A DNA stretch of 64,000 nucleotides from Bacillota bacterium. Lineage in GTDB: Bacteria > Bacillota > SHA-98 > Ch115 > JABLXJ01. Both the position numbers and the translations under genes were made by a program. The stretch is from contig JABLXJ010000004.1 in assembly GCA_013178125.1 (NCBI GenBank), forward strand, positions 1 through 64,000, written 5' to 3'. This document shows, piece by piece, positions 52,680 to 62,917 of this stretch (its first letter is position 1; every line of letters starts with the position of its first letter). The notes beneath the pieces were generated by a model. The model was not told where the DNA came from. It made no database searches and worked only from the letters and a program-made list of their open reading frames with translations.

Positions 52680-53653
52680 CATTGGAAGCCACAGATGGTA
52701 GGTTTATCCTGGAGGACACTCATGAGGCGATAACCCTTCTCGGGAAGCATGATGAGACTTTGAAGGCCCTCGAGAGGATTTTCGGAGTCACGATCGCGGT
52801 CAGGGGAAATGAACTCGTTTTCAGCGGGGCGCCTGACCAGGTCGATAAGGTGTTGAGGGTCTTGCAGGATTTGCAGGGTCTTCTTCGCCTCGGTAGCAAT
52901 ATTACAATCCGTGATGTCAAATATGCAGCTAAACTTGCCAGGGACAATGAGGATGTAACCCTCAGCGACCTTGCATCCGATATTATTCAGGTCACGGCCC
53001 GGGGCAAGCAGGTAAGGCCCAAGACCCTGGGACAAAAGAGGTATGTTGATGCCATCAGGCGCTCGGGGTTGGTGTTTGCAATAGGGCCGGCGGGGACGGG
53101 CAAGACATATCTAGCTATGGCCATGGCTATAGCGGCCCTCAAGAGCAGGGAGGTCAGCAGGATTGTACTGACAAGGCCCGCCGTTGAAGCGGGGGAGAGG
53201 CTCGGCTTCCTGCCAGGGGATCTCCAGGACAAGGTCGATCCCTATCTGAGGCCGCTTTACGATGCTATATATGATATCCTCGGCGCGGAGATCTTCCAGA
53301 AGTATATGGAGAAGGGCATAATTGAGGTTGCCCCGCTCGCCTATATGCGGGGCAGGACCCTTGATGATTCATTCATCATTCTCGATGAGGCCCAGAACAC
53401 CACGCACGAGCAGATGAAGATGTTCCTGACGCGGCTCGGGTTTGGATCCAAGGCTGTGGTCACAGGGGATATCACTCAGATTGATCTCCCGCGCCGCAAG
53501 TTCAGCGGTCTCGAAGAGGTACAAGCCATCCTGCGCGGGATCGATGGGATCGAGTTCATCTATCTAACCGACCAGGACGTCGTCAGGCATGAGCTTGTCC
53601 AGAAGATTATAAGGGCTTACGAGAAGTTTGAAGGAGAGCGTGCTTCAGAATGA
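52676..53653 (+). CDS. phoH: PhoH-like ATPase (YqfE type)
   Basis: The 325-residue protein has a KH-like N-terminal domain and a P-loop ATPase domain, GPAGTGKTYLA at about 139 and SFIILDEAQNT (Walker B). PhoH proteins bind RNA and act with YbeY, encoded two genes on. The TTG start overlaps the yqfD stop (TTGA) after AAAGGAAC. Confidence 0.95.
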   Translation: MTLEATDGRFILEDTHEAITLLGKHDETLKALERIFGVTIAVRGNELVFSGAPDQVDKVLRVLQDLQGLLRLGSNITIRDVKYAAKLARDNEDVTLSDLASDIIQVTARGKQVRPKTLGQKRYVDAIRRSGLVFAIGPAGTGKTYLAMAMAIAALKSREVSRIVLTRPAVEAGERLGFLPGDLQDKVDPYLRPLYDAIYDILGAEIFQKYMEKGIIEVAPLAYMRGRTLDDSFIILDEAQNTTHEQMKMFLTRLGFGSKAVVTGDITQIDLPRRKFSGLEEVQAILRGIDGIEFIYLTDQDVVRHELVQKIIRAYEKFEGERASE

Positions 53654-55866
53654 GTAAACTGGCTCTCGCCGGTAAATCCAGAATCCACCTGATAAAGCGG
53701 GGAATGAAGGAAGCGCTTGATCTCTTTCTCCGGAACCCGACCGTAGAGCGCGTCCTGATCGGCGTCCTTGTGACCGTCGCGCTGGTAGCGATACTCTCCA
53801 GCGTCTTGATCCCCAGGAAGGTCGAGATCTCAGCGGGGCAGCCGGCCAGGGCGGATGTTGAGGCCCCCAGGGACATGGTGAATCGCTTTTCTACGGACAA
53901 GCTCAAGGCAGAGGCCGAGAAACAGGCGGTGAAGGCGGCAAGTGCGTCCCCTGTGAATTATGATATAAGCCCGGCCGCCAGCATCAACGCCGAAGATACA
54001 GTGAACGCGATATTCGAGCGCGTCAGCAAGGGGCGTACCGCTATCAAGCTCGTCGCGGCGGCGGCCGGCCCGGCTGGCGGCAGAGAGGATTCGAACAGTC
54101 AGGCTCAGACCCAGGTAAGACAGGCCAGGCTGATTGTGAAGGAGATCGCGACGGATTTCGGCGTAGTTTTGCCTGAAGGTGCCATTCTGGAGCTCCTGCG
54201 CGCAGATGACCAGGCCTTTGAGGGGGCCAGGAGGGCGGCCAGGTCCGAAGTCGGAGCGGTCATGAAGGAGCTCAGGATAAGCAAGGAAAACCTCGAGATG
54301 GCTCGCGAACGCGTGAGCGAGGCCATCAGGAAGCTGGGCCTGCCCCCGGATGTTGTGCCAAGCGTAATCGCCATCGCAAAGACCCAGGTCAGCCCGAATC
54401 TCGTGTTGAACCCGGGCAAGGTGGAGAAGGTGCGCGAGGCTGCGGCGCGGGCTGTTGAGCCTGTCATGATTTTGAAGGGCCAGATCATCGTGCGCCGGGG
54501 TGAGATAGCAACCGAGGAGGATGTGGCCCTGCTCAAGGACCTCGGGCTCATGGGCGGGCATACGGATTACGCCACCCTGCTCGGCATAGTAATGCTGGTC
54601 CTTGCGCTGGTGTCGTTGATCGGGGTCTATCTCTACCAGTATAACCGGAGGATCCTGGAGACAGCGGGGCTCCTGGCGGCGCTCGGTACGATCGTGGTGC
54701 TGGTTGTATTTATCACGGCGGTTATCACCTCGATCCCCTGGCCTGGTTCGGGCTACCTTGTGCCGGTGGCCCTCGGGACGATGATGATAGCCATACTCCT
54801 GGATTCGCGTCTCGCGGTAGTAAGCGGCATAGTATTCGGGTTGCTGGCCGGCATAATGGGGGGCAACGTGTTGAGGCTCGCCCTTGTGGCTATTGTCGGC
54901 TCCGTGGCTGGTGTTTACAGCGTCACGAAGGTTGGAGAGCGTTCCGACCTGATGAGGGCAGGCTTTATCGTGGGCGCCGCCAACGCCTTCACCATAATTG
55001 GGGTCGGGCCCGCGACGGGGAGCTGGGAGGTGGCGCGCCTGTGGTACCTTGGCATGGTGAATGGCCTGTTATCCACGATTTTCGCCATAGGCCTGCTCCC
55101 ATTCTTCGAGAATATATTCCACATAACGTCGGCCATCAAGCTTCTCGAGCTCTCAAACCCAAATCAGCCGCTCCTGCGCAGGCTCCTGGTTGAGGCTCCA
55201 GGCACCTACCATCACAGCATAATCGTGGGCAACCTGGCCGAGGCCGCGGCTGATGCTGTTGGGGGGGATTCATTGCTGGTGCGCGTCGGCTCTTACTACC
55301 ATGATGTCGGCAAGTTGAAGAGGCCCTACTTTTTTGTGGAAAACCAGCTCATGCAGGATAACCCGCATGACAGGATCTCCCCAACCCTGAGCACCCTCGT
55401 CATAATCTCGCATGTGAAAGATGGCGTGGAATTGGCTGGAGCGCACAGGCTGCCGGAGGCGATCATCGATCTTATCAAGGAGCACCATGGCACAGGCCTC
55501 GTGCCATATTTTTACCACAAGGCCACGGAGAATGGCGGCGAGAAGGTGGACGAGAGCGACTTCAGGTATCCCGGGCCGAAGCCCCAGACCAAGGAGGCTG
55601 CCATAGTGATGCTTGCGGACTCGGTGGAGGCGGCGGTAAGGTCCCTTGCGCGACCGACGCCCGGGAGGATCGAGGGGCTCGTCAGGAAGATAATCAAGGA
55701 GCGCCTCAACGATGGCCAGTTTGACGAGTGCGATCTGACCCTTAAAGAGCTCGACGAGGTTGCGAACGCCTTCGTCAGGGTCCTGTCGGGAATATTTCAC
55801 GCTCGAATCGAGTATCCTGATGGAATGGCGAAAGAAATAAGGGAAAGAGAAGCAAAGGAAGTATAA
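53650..55866 (+). CDS. 7TM-HD phosphodiesterase (PgpH/YqfF)
   Basis: The 738-residue protein has an outside 7TMR-HDED domain, seven membrane helices (about 305-490), and a cytoplasmic HD domain (YYHDVGKLKRP at about 550; EHHGTGL). PgpH hydrolyses cyclic di-AMP, so it likely tunes this messenger. It starts four bases before the phoH stop. Confidence 0.93.
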   Translation: MSKLALAGKSRIHLIKRGMKEALDLFLRNPTVERVLIGVLVTVALVAILSSVLIPRKVEISAGQPARADVEAPRDMVNRFSTDKLKAEAEKQAVKAASASPVNYDISPAASINAEDTVNAIFERVSKGRTAIKLVAAAAGPAGGREDSNSQAQTQVRQARLIVKEIATDFGVVLPEGAILELLRADDQAFEGARRAARSEVGAVMKELRISKENLEMARERVSEAIRKLGLPPDVVPSVIAIAKTQVSPNLVLNPGKVEKVREAAARAVEPVMILKGQIIVRRGEIATEEDVALLKDLGLMGGHTDYATLLGIVMLVLALVSLIGVYLYQYNRRILETAGLLAALGTIVVLVVFITAVITSIPWPGSGYLVPVALGTMMIAILLDSRLAVVSGIVFGLLAGIMGGNVLRLALVAIVGSVAGVYSVTKVGERSDLMRAGFIVGAANAFTIIGVGPATGSWEVARLWYLGMVNGLLSTIFAIGLLPFFENIFHITSAIKLLELSNPNQPLLRRLLVEAPGTYHHSIIVGNLAEAAADAVGGDSLLVRVGSYYHDVGKLKRPYFFVENQLMQDNPHDRISPTLSTLVIISHVKDGVELAGAHRLPEAIIDLIKEHHGTGLVPYFYHKATENGGEKVDESDFRYPGPKPQTKEAAIVMLADSVEAAVRSLARPTPGRIEGLVRKIIKERLNDGQFDECDLTLKELDEVANAFVRVLSGIFHARIEYPDGMAKEIREREAKEV

Positions 55867-55896
55867 AGGAAGCAGCAGAAGGGAAGAGGGCATAGC

Positions 55897-56478
55897 ATGG
55901 CGATAGGGATAAATAACCTCCAGGATAAGCTTGAAGTGGAGGACGATCTGGTCGGATTCCTGGAGTCGCTCCTGGCGCGAGGCCTAAGCTTGGAAGGCAA
56001 GGATCCCAGGGAGGTCGAAGTGAGCGTGGCCCTGGTGGATGACGACCACATCAGGAGCTTGAACAAGCAATACCGGGGCATCGATGCGCCGACGGATGTA
56101 CTCTCCTTTTCGATGCTGGAGGGCGAGGATGATGATATGATGCCGGGGCCCGGTCCCGGCGGTGGCGGCGACAGGGAGTCAGGGCCTGCAGGACCTGGCG
56201 GCGGGTCAGGACCTTGTGTGGAGGGCCCGCCGGAGCTCCTGGGTGATATAGTGATCTCGCTCGAGTCCGCCGCCCGCCAGGGGGATGAATATGGCCACGG
56301 ATTTGTTGCTGAGGTAGGGAGGCTTGCGGTTCATGGTCTATTACACCTCCTCGGGTACGACCACGAGTTAGATACGGACAGGGACCTTATGGAGGGGCGG
56401 GGAGAGGCCATCCTCGAGGGGGGTCTTCAGGGATTATGCATTTGCGTCGCCCGGTGGCGGTGGGGGCCAGAGCGGTGA
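55897..56478 (+). CDS. ybeY: Endoribonuclease YbeY
   Basis: The 193-residue metal nuclease matures 16S rRNA and helps ribosome quality control. The zinc motif HGLLHLLGYDHE has His146, His150 and His156; YRGIDAPTDVLSF is also typical. About 35 extra residues lie in a Gly/Pro/Asp insert at about 83-113 (EDDDMMPGPGPGGGG). The C-terminus is unlike the family and overlaps dgkA. Confidence 0.93.
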   Translation: MAIGINNLQDKLEVEDDLVGFLESLLARGLSLEGKDPREVEVSVALVDDDHIRSLNKQYRGIDAPTDVLSFSMLEGEDDDMMPGPGPGGGGDRESGPAGPGGGSGPCVEGPPELLGDIVISLESAARQGDEYGHGFVAEVGRLAVHGLLHLLGYDHELDTDRDLMEGRGEAILEGGLQGLCICVARWRWGPER

Positions 56479-56864
56479 AGACTAGAACTCTCGCCGAGAG
56501 CTTCAGATGCGCAGCCAGGGGGCTCCTATATGTCCTCGCCACACAGCGGAATTTCAGGATTCATTGTGCGGCCGGGGCAGGGGTTATACTGGCTGCCTTT
56601 TTATGGAACGTGCCCAGGACGGAGTTCATCCTCCTCATCCTGACGACCGCAGCCGTCCTGGTGGCGGAGATAATGAATACCTCAATCGAAACTATAGTGG
56701 ACATGGTCAGCCCGGCCTACCACCCACTCGCCGCCGTGGCGAAGAATGTTGCCGCCGGAGCTGTGCTGGTTACAGCGGCAGGCGCCATAGTCGTGGCTCT
56801 CCTGGTCTTTGGGGGGAAGCTTTGCGAGCTGGGTGTTTCCATTTTCAGGATAGGGTGGAAATAA
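56475..56864 (+). CDS. dgkA: Diacylglycerol/undecaprenol kinase
   Basis: The 129-residue three-helix membrane kinase has the family signature AEIMNTSIETIVDMV and the helix FRIHCAAGAGVILAAFLW. In Gram-positive bacteria it phosphorylates undecaprenol for wall synthesis. The GTG at 56475 overlaps the ybeY stop (GTGA). Confidence 0.92.
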   Translation: MKTRTLAESFRCAARGLLYVLATQRNFRIHCAAGAGVILAAFLWNVPRTEFILLILTTAAVLVAEIMNTSIETIVDMVSPAYHPLAAVAKNVAAGAVLVTAAGAIVVALLVFGGKLCELGVSIFRIGWK

Positions 56865-56902
56865 CCTCGCTTTCTGCTATAATATAAGGGGTAATGTAAG
56901 GG

Positions 56903-57952
56903 GTGATGATGATCGTGCAGGATCCCCTGGCTCGAGGGACAAAGGCTGTATTGATTGCGCTGGCCCTGCTGATGGGCTTGAATGTAGTAATGCTTGCCCG
57001 GTCCCTCGAATTGCTTAGATTCCCCGGCGAGATCACTGATGTGGAAGCGGCGCGGGATGGAGCCCGCGCGCTGAGGGACTATTACAGGACGGTTGTCGAG
57101 TCGTCTGGCCTCGGCAACAACCCCGCAGTCAGGGATGCCCTTGCAAAGTTCTGGTTTGAGGTCGAACAGGCAGACGGGGTTCAGGCTATAGCGCGCACCA
57201 CGGCTATCTATGGTAGAAGCGTGCAGGACATCATAGCGCGGGAAGAGGACAACATGCGGCGAGAAACGGTGCTCCGCATTATCAGCCAGGATGGCGGGAT
57301 CAAGTCTATTACGGGAAAGGCGAGCATCCTGGTGTCAAGGGGGACCGACGGCTCGGTTGAGATTGAGGATGAACAAAACGTGTTGTCCCCCGTCACCAGG
57401 GAGAGGTTGAGGCGTGAACCCTCCCTGCTCAAACTGGCTGAGACGGTGGAGGTGGATATAACCGATGGCAAGGCCGTCCTGGCGACGGCCCGGACCATGG
57501 CCGACCGTTTGCGCCTCCTGAGGTCGGAGGTTGAATCCCTCAGGCAGACGCTGGAGGATGTCAGGCGAGATGCAGGTTTTGCCCCACTGAGCGGCCCCGG
57601 CATTGTTATAGAGATGTATGATGCCCCTGGCGGGCGGAGCAAGGAAGAGGTTGTCCAGGAGAGGGACGTACGAGATGTTGTAAATGAGCTTTTCGCGGCC
57701 GGGGCTCTTGGCGTTGAGGTCGGCGGCCAGAGATTCATCGCCACCTCATCTATCAGGTCCGCGGGGGCCCTCATACTTGTCAACCAGCACCCTATCAGCG
57801 TAAATCCCATTGTCGTGAAGGCCGTGGGCGACCCGCGGGTGCTAGAAAGCAGCCTGGACCTGGTGGTGAACAGCCTCAAGCCCTGGGGCATAAGAATTGA
57901 CATAAGGAAAGAGGATTTCGTAAGGCTCTCCGCTTTCCATGAGGAGGGCTAA
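56903..57952 (+). CDS. DUF881-family membrane protein, first copy
   Basis: The 349-residue protein has an N-terminal membrane helix (AVLIALALLMGLNVVMLA), then FPGEITDVEAARDGARAL, a long helical part, and a C-terminal DUF881 domain (GPGIVIEMYDAPGG; VVNELFAAGALGVEVGGQRF; TSSIRSAGALILVN). DUF881 (YlxW/YlxX) proteins of Bacillota have unknown function and are membrane-bound. Starts at 56903, 56906 or 56909 are possible after AAGGGG. A TATAAT at 56878-56883 may be its -10, though no -35 is clear. A paralog follows. Confidence 0.8.
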   Translation: MMMIVQDPLARGTKAVLIALALLMGLNVVMLARSLELLRFPGEITDVEAARDGARALRDYYRTVVESSGLGNNPAVRDALAKFWFEVEQADGVQAIARTTAIYGRSVQDIIAREEDNMRRETVLRIISQDGGIKSITGKASILVSRGTDGSVEIEDEQNVLSPVTRERLRREPSLLKLAETVEVDITDGKAVLATARTMADRLRLLRSEVESLRQTLEDVRRDAGFAPLSGPGIVIEMYDAPGGRSKEEVVQERDVRDVVNELFAAGALGVEVGGQRFIATSSIRSAGALILVNQHPISVNPIVVKAVGDPRVLESSLDLVVNSLKPWGIRIDIRKEDFVRLSAFHEEG

Positions 57953-57963
57953 GGGGGACCGGG

Positions 57964-58851
57964 ATGTCTATGGTCGCGCACCGGGATCCTGGGAGGCCCG
58001 AGAGGCCCGGGAGTTTCATATCAGTTGTGGTCGGCGTGGCGATATTTCTGCTTTTCCTCGATACCTTGATGCTGGCGAGATGGATGGGGATGTTCTCGTT
58101 CCCCGGCGAGGTAGACGAGGTAGAGGCCGCTAAACGGGGGGCTACCGCCATACTTTCATATTATGAGCGCCTTGCCAGGAGTGAAGAGGAGACCGCCGGC
58201 GGTGCCGGTGGCGTCCCTCAGAATGCCAATATTGCCCTGAGGGCCTTTAAACTCGCGATCGATGGCGCAGCGACGAGGGTTGGCGTGGCTCAGGCCCTTG
58301 CAACTTACGGGCGCAGGCTCACCACCGCCTCTGTCCCTGGCTCCGGGCCTGTAGCCGGGGGAGAGGAACGCGAGGGTGATAGTTCTCCCCAGGCAGTGGC
58401 CAGGCAGGTTGATGACCTGCAGCAGGAGATAAGCCTCTTGAGGGCGAAGTTGAGGGAGACGCAAAGCAGGGCAGGCCTGGCGGAAATGGTTGGTCCTGGG
58501 GTTGTGGTTCGCGCATATGATGCCAGCGAGGGCTATTCCTGGAACCAGATAATTCACGAGCGCGACATAAGGGACATAGTCAACCGGCTTTGCGTTGCGG
58601 GCGCCAGGGGCGTCGAGGTTGGTGGCGAGAGGCTCACTGTGACCTCATCCATCCGGTGCGCGGGCCCGGTTATCCTGGTCAATCACCGTTCGATCGCAGT
58701 CAACCCCGTAGTGATAAAGGCCGTGGGCAACCCCTGGAAGTTGGCGGAGGCGCTTCACCCTGTAGGGCGGGATTTCACCCGGTTGGGCAAGAGGCTCCTG
58801 ATCAAGATCGAGGATGCCGTAGTTCTCCCGGCATACCGGAGGGGTTTTTAG
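57964..58851 (+). CDS. DUF881-family membrane protein, second copy
   Basis: The 295-residue paralog has the same layout: membrane helix (VVGVAIFLLFLDTLMLA), FPGEVDEVEAAKRGATAI, a coiled coil (VDDLQQEISLLRAKLRET) and DUF881 (GPGVVVRAYDASEG; VNRLCVAGARGVEVGGERL; SSIRCAGPVILVN). The two probably arose by tandem duplication, with the second losing about 50 residues in its middle. It begins 11 bases after the first copy. Confidence 0.8.
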   Translation: MSMVAHRDPGRPERPGSFISVVVGVAIFLLFLDTLMLARWMGMFSFPGEVDEVEAAKRGATAILSYYERLARSEEETAGGAGGVPQNANIALRAFKLAIDGAATRVGVAQALATYGRRLTTASVPGSGPVAGGEEREGDSSPQAVARQVDDLQQEISLLRAKLRETQSRAGLAEMVGPGVVVRAYDASEGYSWNQIIHERDIRDIVNRLCVAGARGVEVGGERLTVTSSIRCAGPVILVNHRSIAVNPVVIKAVGNPWKLAEALHPVGRDFTRLGKRLLIKIEDAVVLPAYRRGF

Positions 58852-58853
58852 GG

Positions 58854-59237
58854 ATGAGACGCGAGGAATTGTTGCAGGATGCTATAGAGGCGCGGGAGTT
58901 CGCATATGCCCCATATTCCAATTTCAGGGTTGGTGCGGCCCTCCTCACCCGCGACGGGAAGGTATATAAGGGCTGCAATATAGAAAACGCAGCTTATGGG
59001 TGCACGATATGCGCCGAGAGGGTCGCCATGTTTAAAGCGATATCAGATGGCGAGCGGGCCTTCCTGGCCATCTGCGTGGTGGCTGATGGCGATGTGGTCT
59101 GCGCGCCGTGCGGGGCCTGCAGGCAGGTAATGGCTGAGTTTGCACCCGATATGATGGTGATCATGGCGAACCTGGCGGGTGCATATGAGATCAAGATGGC
59201 TTTCGAGCTTTTGCCGCACGCATTTCGGGGAAAATGA
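58854..59237 (+). CDS. cdd: Cytidine deaminase
   Basis: The 127-residue enzyme turns cytidine into uridine for salvage. The zinc site is CTICAERVAM (catalytic Cys/Glu) plus CAPCGACRQ. Start ATG at 58854, two bases after the DUF881 stop. era normally follows cdd in this phylum and is missing here. Confidence 0.96.
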   Translation: MRREELLQDAIEAREFAYAPYSNFRVGAALLTRDGKVYKGCNIENAAYGCTICAERVAMFKAISDGERAFLAICVVADGDVVCAPCGACRQVMAEFAPDMMVIMANLAGAYEIKMAFELLPHAFRGK

Positions 59238-59310
59238 AAAGCAGAGATCGAGGTTGCTTAGATACACTCAAAAATAGCAGCAGCTTACGAAGTCTATAAT
59301 ATGGCGATGG

Positions 59311-60081
59311 ATGGTGAAGCCGATGAGTGTCCCCCTCAAGCGAAAACAAGGCCGCGAGGACTCATCTAATTTAAATAGACTGATCGGGGAGGCCCAGAAT
59401 GGGCGGACCGACGCGCGCGAGAAGCTTATAAGGGATTACTTGCCATTCATTTTGAGGGTGGCCTCGAAGGTCACCAGGAGGTACTTACGGCCCGGGGAAG
59501 ACGATGAGGTAAGCGTTGGCATGATGGCCTTTAATGAGGCGATAAATGAGTATGATCTTCGCAAGGGGAGCTCGTTTTTATCCTTTTCGGAGATCGTGAT
59601 GAGGAGGCGCCTCACCGATTATTTTCGTAAAGAGGCCCACTTCAGACGGGAGATACCAATGAGCAGTTTTCAGGTGGAAAGACAGGAGCCCGAGGAAGGG
59701 GATATCGCCGAGTTTCTAAGGGAGCAGCAGGCCACGGATAATTATCTTATCCTCACGGAGAACAGGGAGAGGAAGGACGAGATATTCCATTTTAGAGATA
59801 TGCTGGCTGACTACGGGATTTCCCTTTCGGAGCTCGTTGCAATCTCGCCCAAGCATGAGGATGCGCGGATGCGAGCTATAGAGGTGGCGAGGGTCATAGT
59901 ATCTGATCAAAATCTGCGCGCGGAACTTATAAGGAAGAGGGGGCTTCCCATCAAGCAGCTCCACGGGAGGCTGAGGGTGAGCCGGAAAACCCTTGAGAGG
60001 CAACGAAAGTATATACTGGCAGTCGCGCTCATCTTGATGGGGGAATTTCAGCACTTGAGGGCCTATGTAGATAAGCTATAA
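59311..60081 (+). CDS. sigI: RNA polymerase sigma factor SigI
   Basis: The 256-residue sigma factor has region 2 (LRVASKVTRRYLRPGEDDEVSVGMMAFNEAI; GSSFLSFSEIVMRRRLTDYFRK) and a region 4-like end (KQLHGRLRVSRKTLERQRKYI), typical of the SigI family. In other clostridia SigI answers heat or extracellular polysaccharide through an RsgI anti-sigma, encoded next. Start GTG or ATG near 59311-59326. Confidence 0.93.
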   Translation: MVKPMSVPLKRKQGREDSSNLNRLIGEAQNGRTDAREKLIRDYLPFILRVASKVTRRYLRPGEDDEVSVGMMAFNEAINEYDLRKGSSFLSFSEIVMRRRLTDYFRKEAHFRREIPMSSFQVERQEPEEGDIAEFLREQQATDNYLILTENRERKDEIFHFRDMLADYGISLSELVAISPKHEDARMRAIEVARVIVSDQNLRAELIRKRGLPIKQLHGRLRVSRKTLERQRKYILAVALILMGEFQHLRAYVDKL

Positions 60082-60094
60082 ATGAGGCTGTTAG

Positions 60095-61825
60095 GTGCCC
60101 TATGTGATTCCTGAGCTTAAAAGCAAGGGGTCATGCACTATTAGCTTTGAGACTGCCTATCTTAGGGGGGGAAGGACAGTGCGGGGGGTTGAATGCGAAA
60201 GTGGCATAGTTCTGGAGGCCAGAGGCAGGACTGTCATCCTGCTTACGAGGAACGGGGAGTTTCGGCGGGCGACGGTTGCAGGTAGAGTCCCGGATATCGG
60301 CGAGGAGATTGCTATTCCCTCACGAAATGCGACCTTTGCCCTCCATTCTATATTTGAGTGGCCTGCTTTCAGGGCTGCTGCAGTGGCGGCGCTGGTCCTC
60401 ATCGTGTTCATTCTAGCCGGGGTCCCGGGTTATAACCTTCCGGTCTGGTTGAAATTCAGGGGAGCGTGGCGAACGCCTCCGGCTCCGGGGATAGCAGTAT
60501 ATGTGAGCGTGGATATTAACCCCAGCATTGAGCTGGCTCTCGATGCTTCCACCGTGGTGATCCAGGCGAGGAGTTTCAATGAGGATGGTGAAAAGCTCCT
60601 TGGCCGTGCAAGAGTGGTCGGGAAAAAGGCCACGGAGGCTATCGAGGTGCTTACGGACAGGGCCATAGATGACAACTTTATTGGCGGCCGCGAGCCTGGG
60701 GGCATCATACTCCTTGCAGTGACACCACAGGGAGCCCCGGGAGCTGCGCCGGGTTCGAGGGGTTCGAAGGCGGATTTGAATCCTGAAGTCCTCGGGGAGG
60801 AGCTAAGGCGCGCAGCCGGCCTCGTCCTGGCCAGACGGGGGGTCCAGGTCGCTTCCATTGAAACCTTGACCGTTGATAGGGCATCCCGGGATGAAGCAGT
60901 TCGCAAGGGCCTCTCGGCGGGCCGTCTCGCGCTGGTGACGAGGGCCAGGGAGGCAGGGATTCGCATCGGCATCGAGGACGTGAGAAGGGGCAGGATCGGG
61001 GATGTCATGGCGCATGCGGGCGTTAACCTCCATGATCTCCTGGCTGCTTCCGATAGCGCACCCGGTATGATCCGCGATGGTGGGGGGCCGGGCTGGGATG
61101 GGAAGGAACCGGCGGGGCCGGCAGAGCCACACCCTCGCCCACCTGTGGTAGCCATATTCATGAAGACCGGGAGTGACGGAACTCCCAGGAATAAGGGCGT
61201 GGCAAACGGCCCAAGCACGGGGGCCGCAAAGGTGAATGGGACTGCGGCCGGCCACCCAGCGTCCGCGGGCGTTGGCAACGGGGTAAAGGCGCAGCCCGAG
61301 TCTCCAGAGTCTAAATCTGAGCCCTCCGGGATCGCTGGTCTCAGACTGAGTGGCAGTGGCGACGAGCCCGGCATGGGCCCAGGGGCTGGCCAGGGCCAGG
61401 GGGAGTCCGGCGATTCCAATGCCCATGGCGGTCCTGTGATGCTGGCTAGCGCCTCTGATGTCAGCGTCACCAAGGGCGCAGGGATTGCGACAGCGCCGAA
61501 TTCGAATTCAAATCCTGATTCGTCTGGGGTGAAGACTAAGGGCTTGCGAGTCTCGGGTCTTTCTTTGTCCAAGGAAGCCAGGGTATCCCAAGGTGGGGCT
61601 GCCACAGATATAGCTGGCGATATTGCTGTCGACAAGGATAATGATAAGTATAATGATAAGAATGATAAGTATATAGAAGGTAAGAGCATAGAGAATAACG
61701 GCCAGGATAAAGGCGAAGCTAAAGACAAGGATAAGGACAAGGGTGAGAATAAGAATAAGGACAGTATGGATAAAAACACAGGTGACACAGGTGAGGGCGA
61801 TAAAGATAAGGTGAAATCTGATTGA
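60095..61825 (+). CDS. rsgI: RsgI anti-sigma factor with charged repeat tail
   Basis: The 576-residue protein binds SigI with its N-terminal domain (about 1-60), has one membrane helix at about 90-115 ([20 protein letters not shown]), and an outside domain opening [15 protein letters not shown], typical of RsgI. From about 340 the tail is low complexity: Pro/Gly/Ala, then Asn/Asp/Lys/Glu repeats ([25 protein letters not shown]). No carbohydrate-binding or hydrolase module is seen. Start GTG at 60095, after GAGG. Confidence 0.92.
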   Translation: MPYVIPELKSKGSCTISFETAYLRGGRTVRGVECESGIVLEARGRTVILLTRNGEFRRATVAGRVPDIGEEIAIPSRNATFALHSIFEWPAFRAAAVAALVLIVFILAGVPGYNLPVWLKFRGAWRTPPAPGIAVYVSVDINPSIELALDASTVVIQARSFNEDGEKLLGRARVVGKKATEAIEVLTDRAIDDNFIGGREPGGIILLAVTPQGAPGAAPGSRGSKADLNPEVLGEELRRAAGLVLARRGVQVASIETLTVDRASRDEAVRKGLSAGRLALVTRAREAGIRIGIEDVRRGRIGDVMAHAGVNLHDLLAASDSAPGMIRDGGGPGWDGKEPAGPAEPHPRPPVVAIFMKTGSDGTPRNKGVANGPSTGAAKVNGTAAGHPASAGVGNGVKAQPESPESKSEPSGIAGLRLSGSGDEPGMGPGAGQGQGESGDSNAHGGPVMLASASDVSVTKGAGIATAPNSNSNPDSSGVKTKGLRVSGLSLSKEARVSQGGAATDIAGDIAVDKDNDKYNDKNDKYIEGKSIENNGQDKGEAKDKDKDKGENKNKDSMDKNTGDTGEGDKDKVKSD

Positions 61826-62853
61826 GGGTTGATGAATTCGATTATTACCTTCCAGATGAGCTTATAGCGCAGGAGCCCATCGAGCCGAGGGATAGATGCC
61901 GCCTGATGGTCTTGAGGCGTGATGATGGGGCGGTCGAACACAGAGAATTCAAAGACATTGTGGAGTACGTGCGCCCGGGAGATGTGTTTGTTTTGAATAA
62001 TACCCGCGTGATCCGCGCGCGGCTGTCCGGCCGCCGCAAGGATACGGGGGGCAGGGTCGAGATCTTACTCCTGCGTAAGGTTGGGGATGACCAGTGGGAG
62101 GTGCTGGTGAAGCCCGGGCGGAGGGCCCGGGTCGGGTCGTTCATAACCATGGGAGATGGGGCGCTTGACGGCGAGATCCTGGACAAGACCGCAGCGGGTG
62201 GCCGGCACATCAGATTCACCTCCCCCTCAGGTGAAGATGTGGGCGAGGTCCTGAGGCGCTGCGGCATGGTCCCGTTGCCGCCCTACATTAAGAGGGAAGT
62301 GAAGGATGAGGAGAGCTACCAGACGATTTACGCGGAACCGGAGGGATCCGTTGCAGCGCCGACTGCGGGGCTTCATTTTACCAGGGGGCTGCTGGATAAG
62401 ATCGAAGCGCTCGGCGTAAAGGTCGCGAAGATAACCCTGCACGTGGGGATCGGGACCTTCCGGCCCGTCAAGGTCGCCAATGTTGAGGAGCATGAGATGC
62501 ACGAGGAGTGCTACGAGGTTCCCCCTGAGGCCGCCAGGGTGATAAACGAGGCCAGGAGCACCGGGGGGCGCGTGGTGGCCGTGGGGACGACGAGCGTCAG
62601 GACGCTCGAAACCGTTGCGGATTCGTCAGGCCGAATACATCCCGGGCAGGGATGGACGAATATTTTTATATACCCGGGGTATAGTTTTAAGGTTGTGGAC
62701 GCCCTGGTTACGAATTTTCATCTCCCTAAATCAACCCTCATTATGCTGGTTGCGGCGTTCTGCGGGAAGGAAAACATAATGAGGGCGTATAAGATCGCCG
62801 TGAGTGAACGCTATCGTTTTTTCAGCTTCGGTGACGCAATGCTGATAATCTAA
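61822..62853 (+). CDS. queA: QueA (tRNA queuosine precursor synthesis)
   Basis: The 343-residue S-adenosylmethionine:tRNA ribosyltransferase-isomerase makes epoxyqueuosine on tRNA. Motifs: [12 protein letters not shown] at the start, [21 protein letters not shown] and [10 protein letters not shown]. Start is TTG at 61822 behind AAGGTG, overlapping the rsgI stop. tgt follows. Confidence 0.96.
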   Translation: MRVDEFDYYLPDELIAQEPIEPRDRCRLMVLRRDDGAVEHREFKDIVEYVRPGDVFVLNNTRVIRARLSGRRKDTGGRVEILLLRKVGDDQWEVLVKPGRRARVGSFITMGDGALDGEILDKTAAGGRHIRFTSPSGEDVGEVLRRCGMVPLPPYIKREVKDEESYQTIYAEPEGSVAAPTAGLHFTRGLLDKIEALGVKVAKITLHVGIGTFRPVKVANVEEHEMHEECYEVPPEAARVINEARSTGGRVVAVGTTSVRTLETVADSSGRIHPGQGWTNIFIYPGYSFKVVDALVTNFHLPKSTLIMLVAAFCGKENIMRAYKIAVSERYRFFSFGDAMLII

Positions 62854-62917
62854 CGGCACTCGGGCTAATGGTAGTTGAGGGCACTCAATGGCATTCGGAT
62901 AGTTTTTGATGGCGTAG

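Noticed and set aside
60430-61941. 503-codon frame antisense to rsgI
   Set aside because: Low complexity reflection of the rsgI tail (Ser/Leu repeats); no domain.
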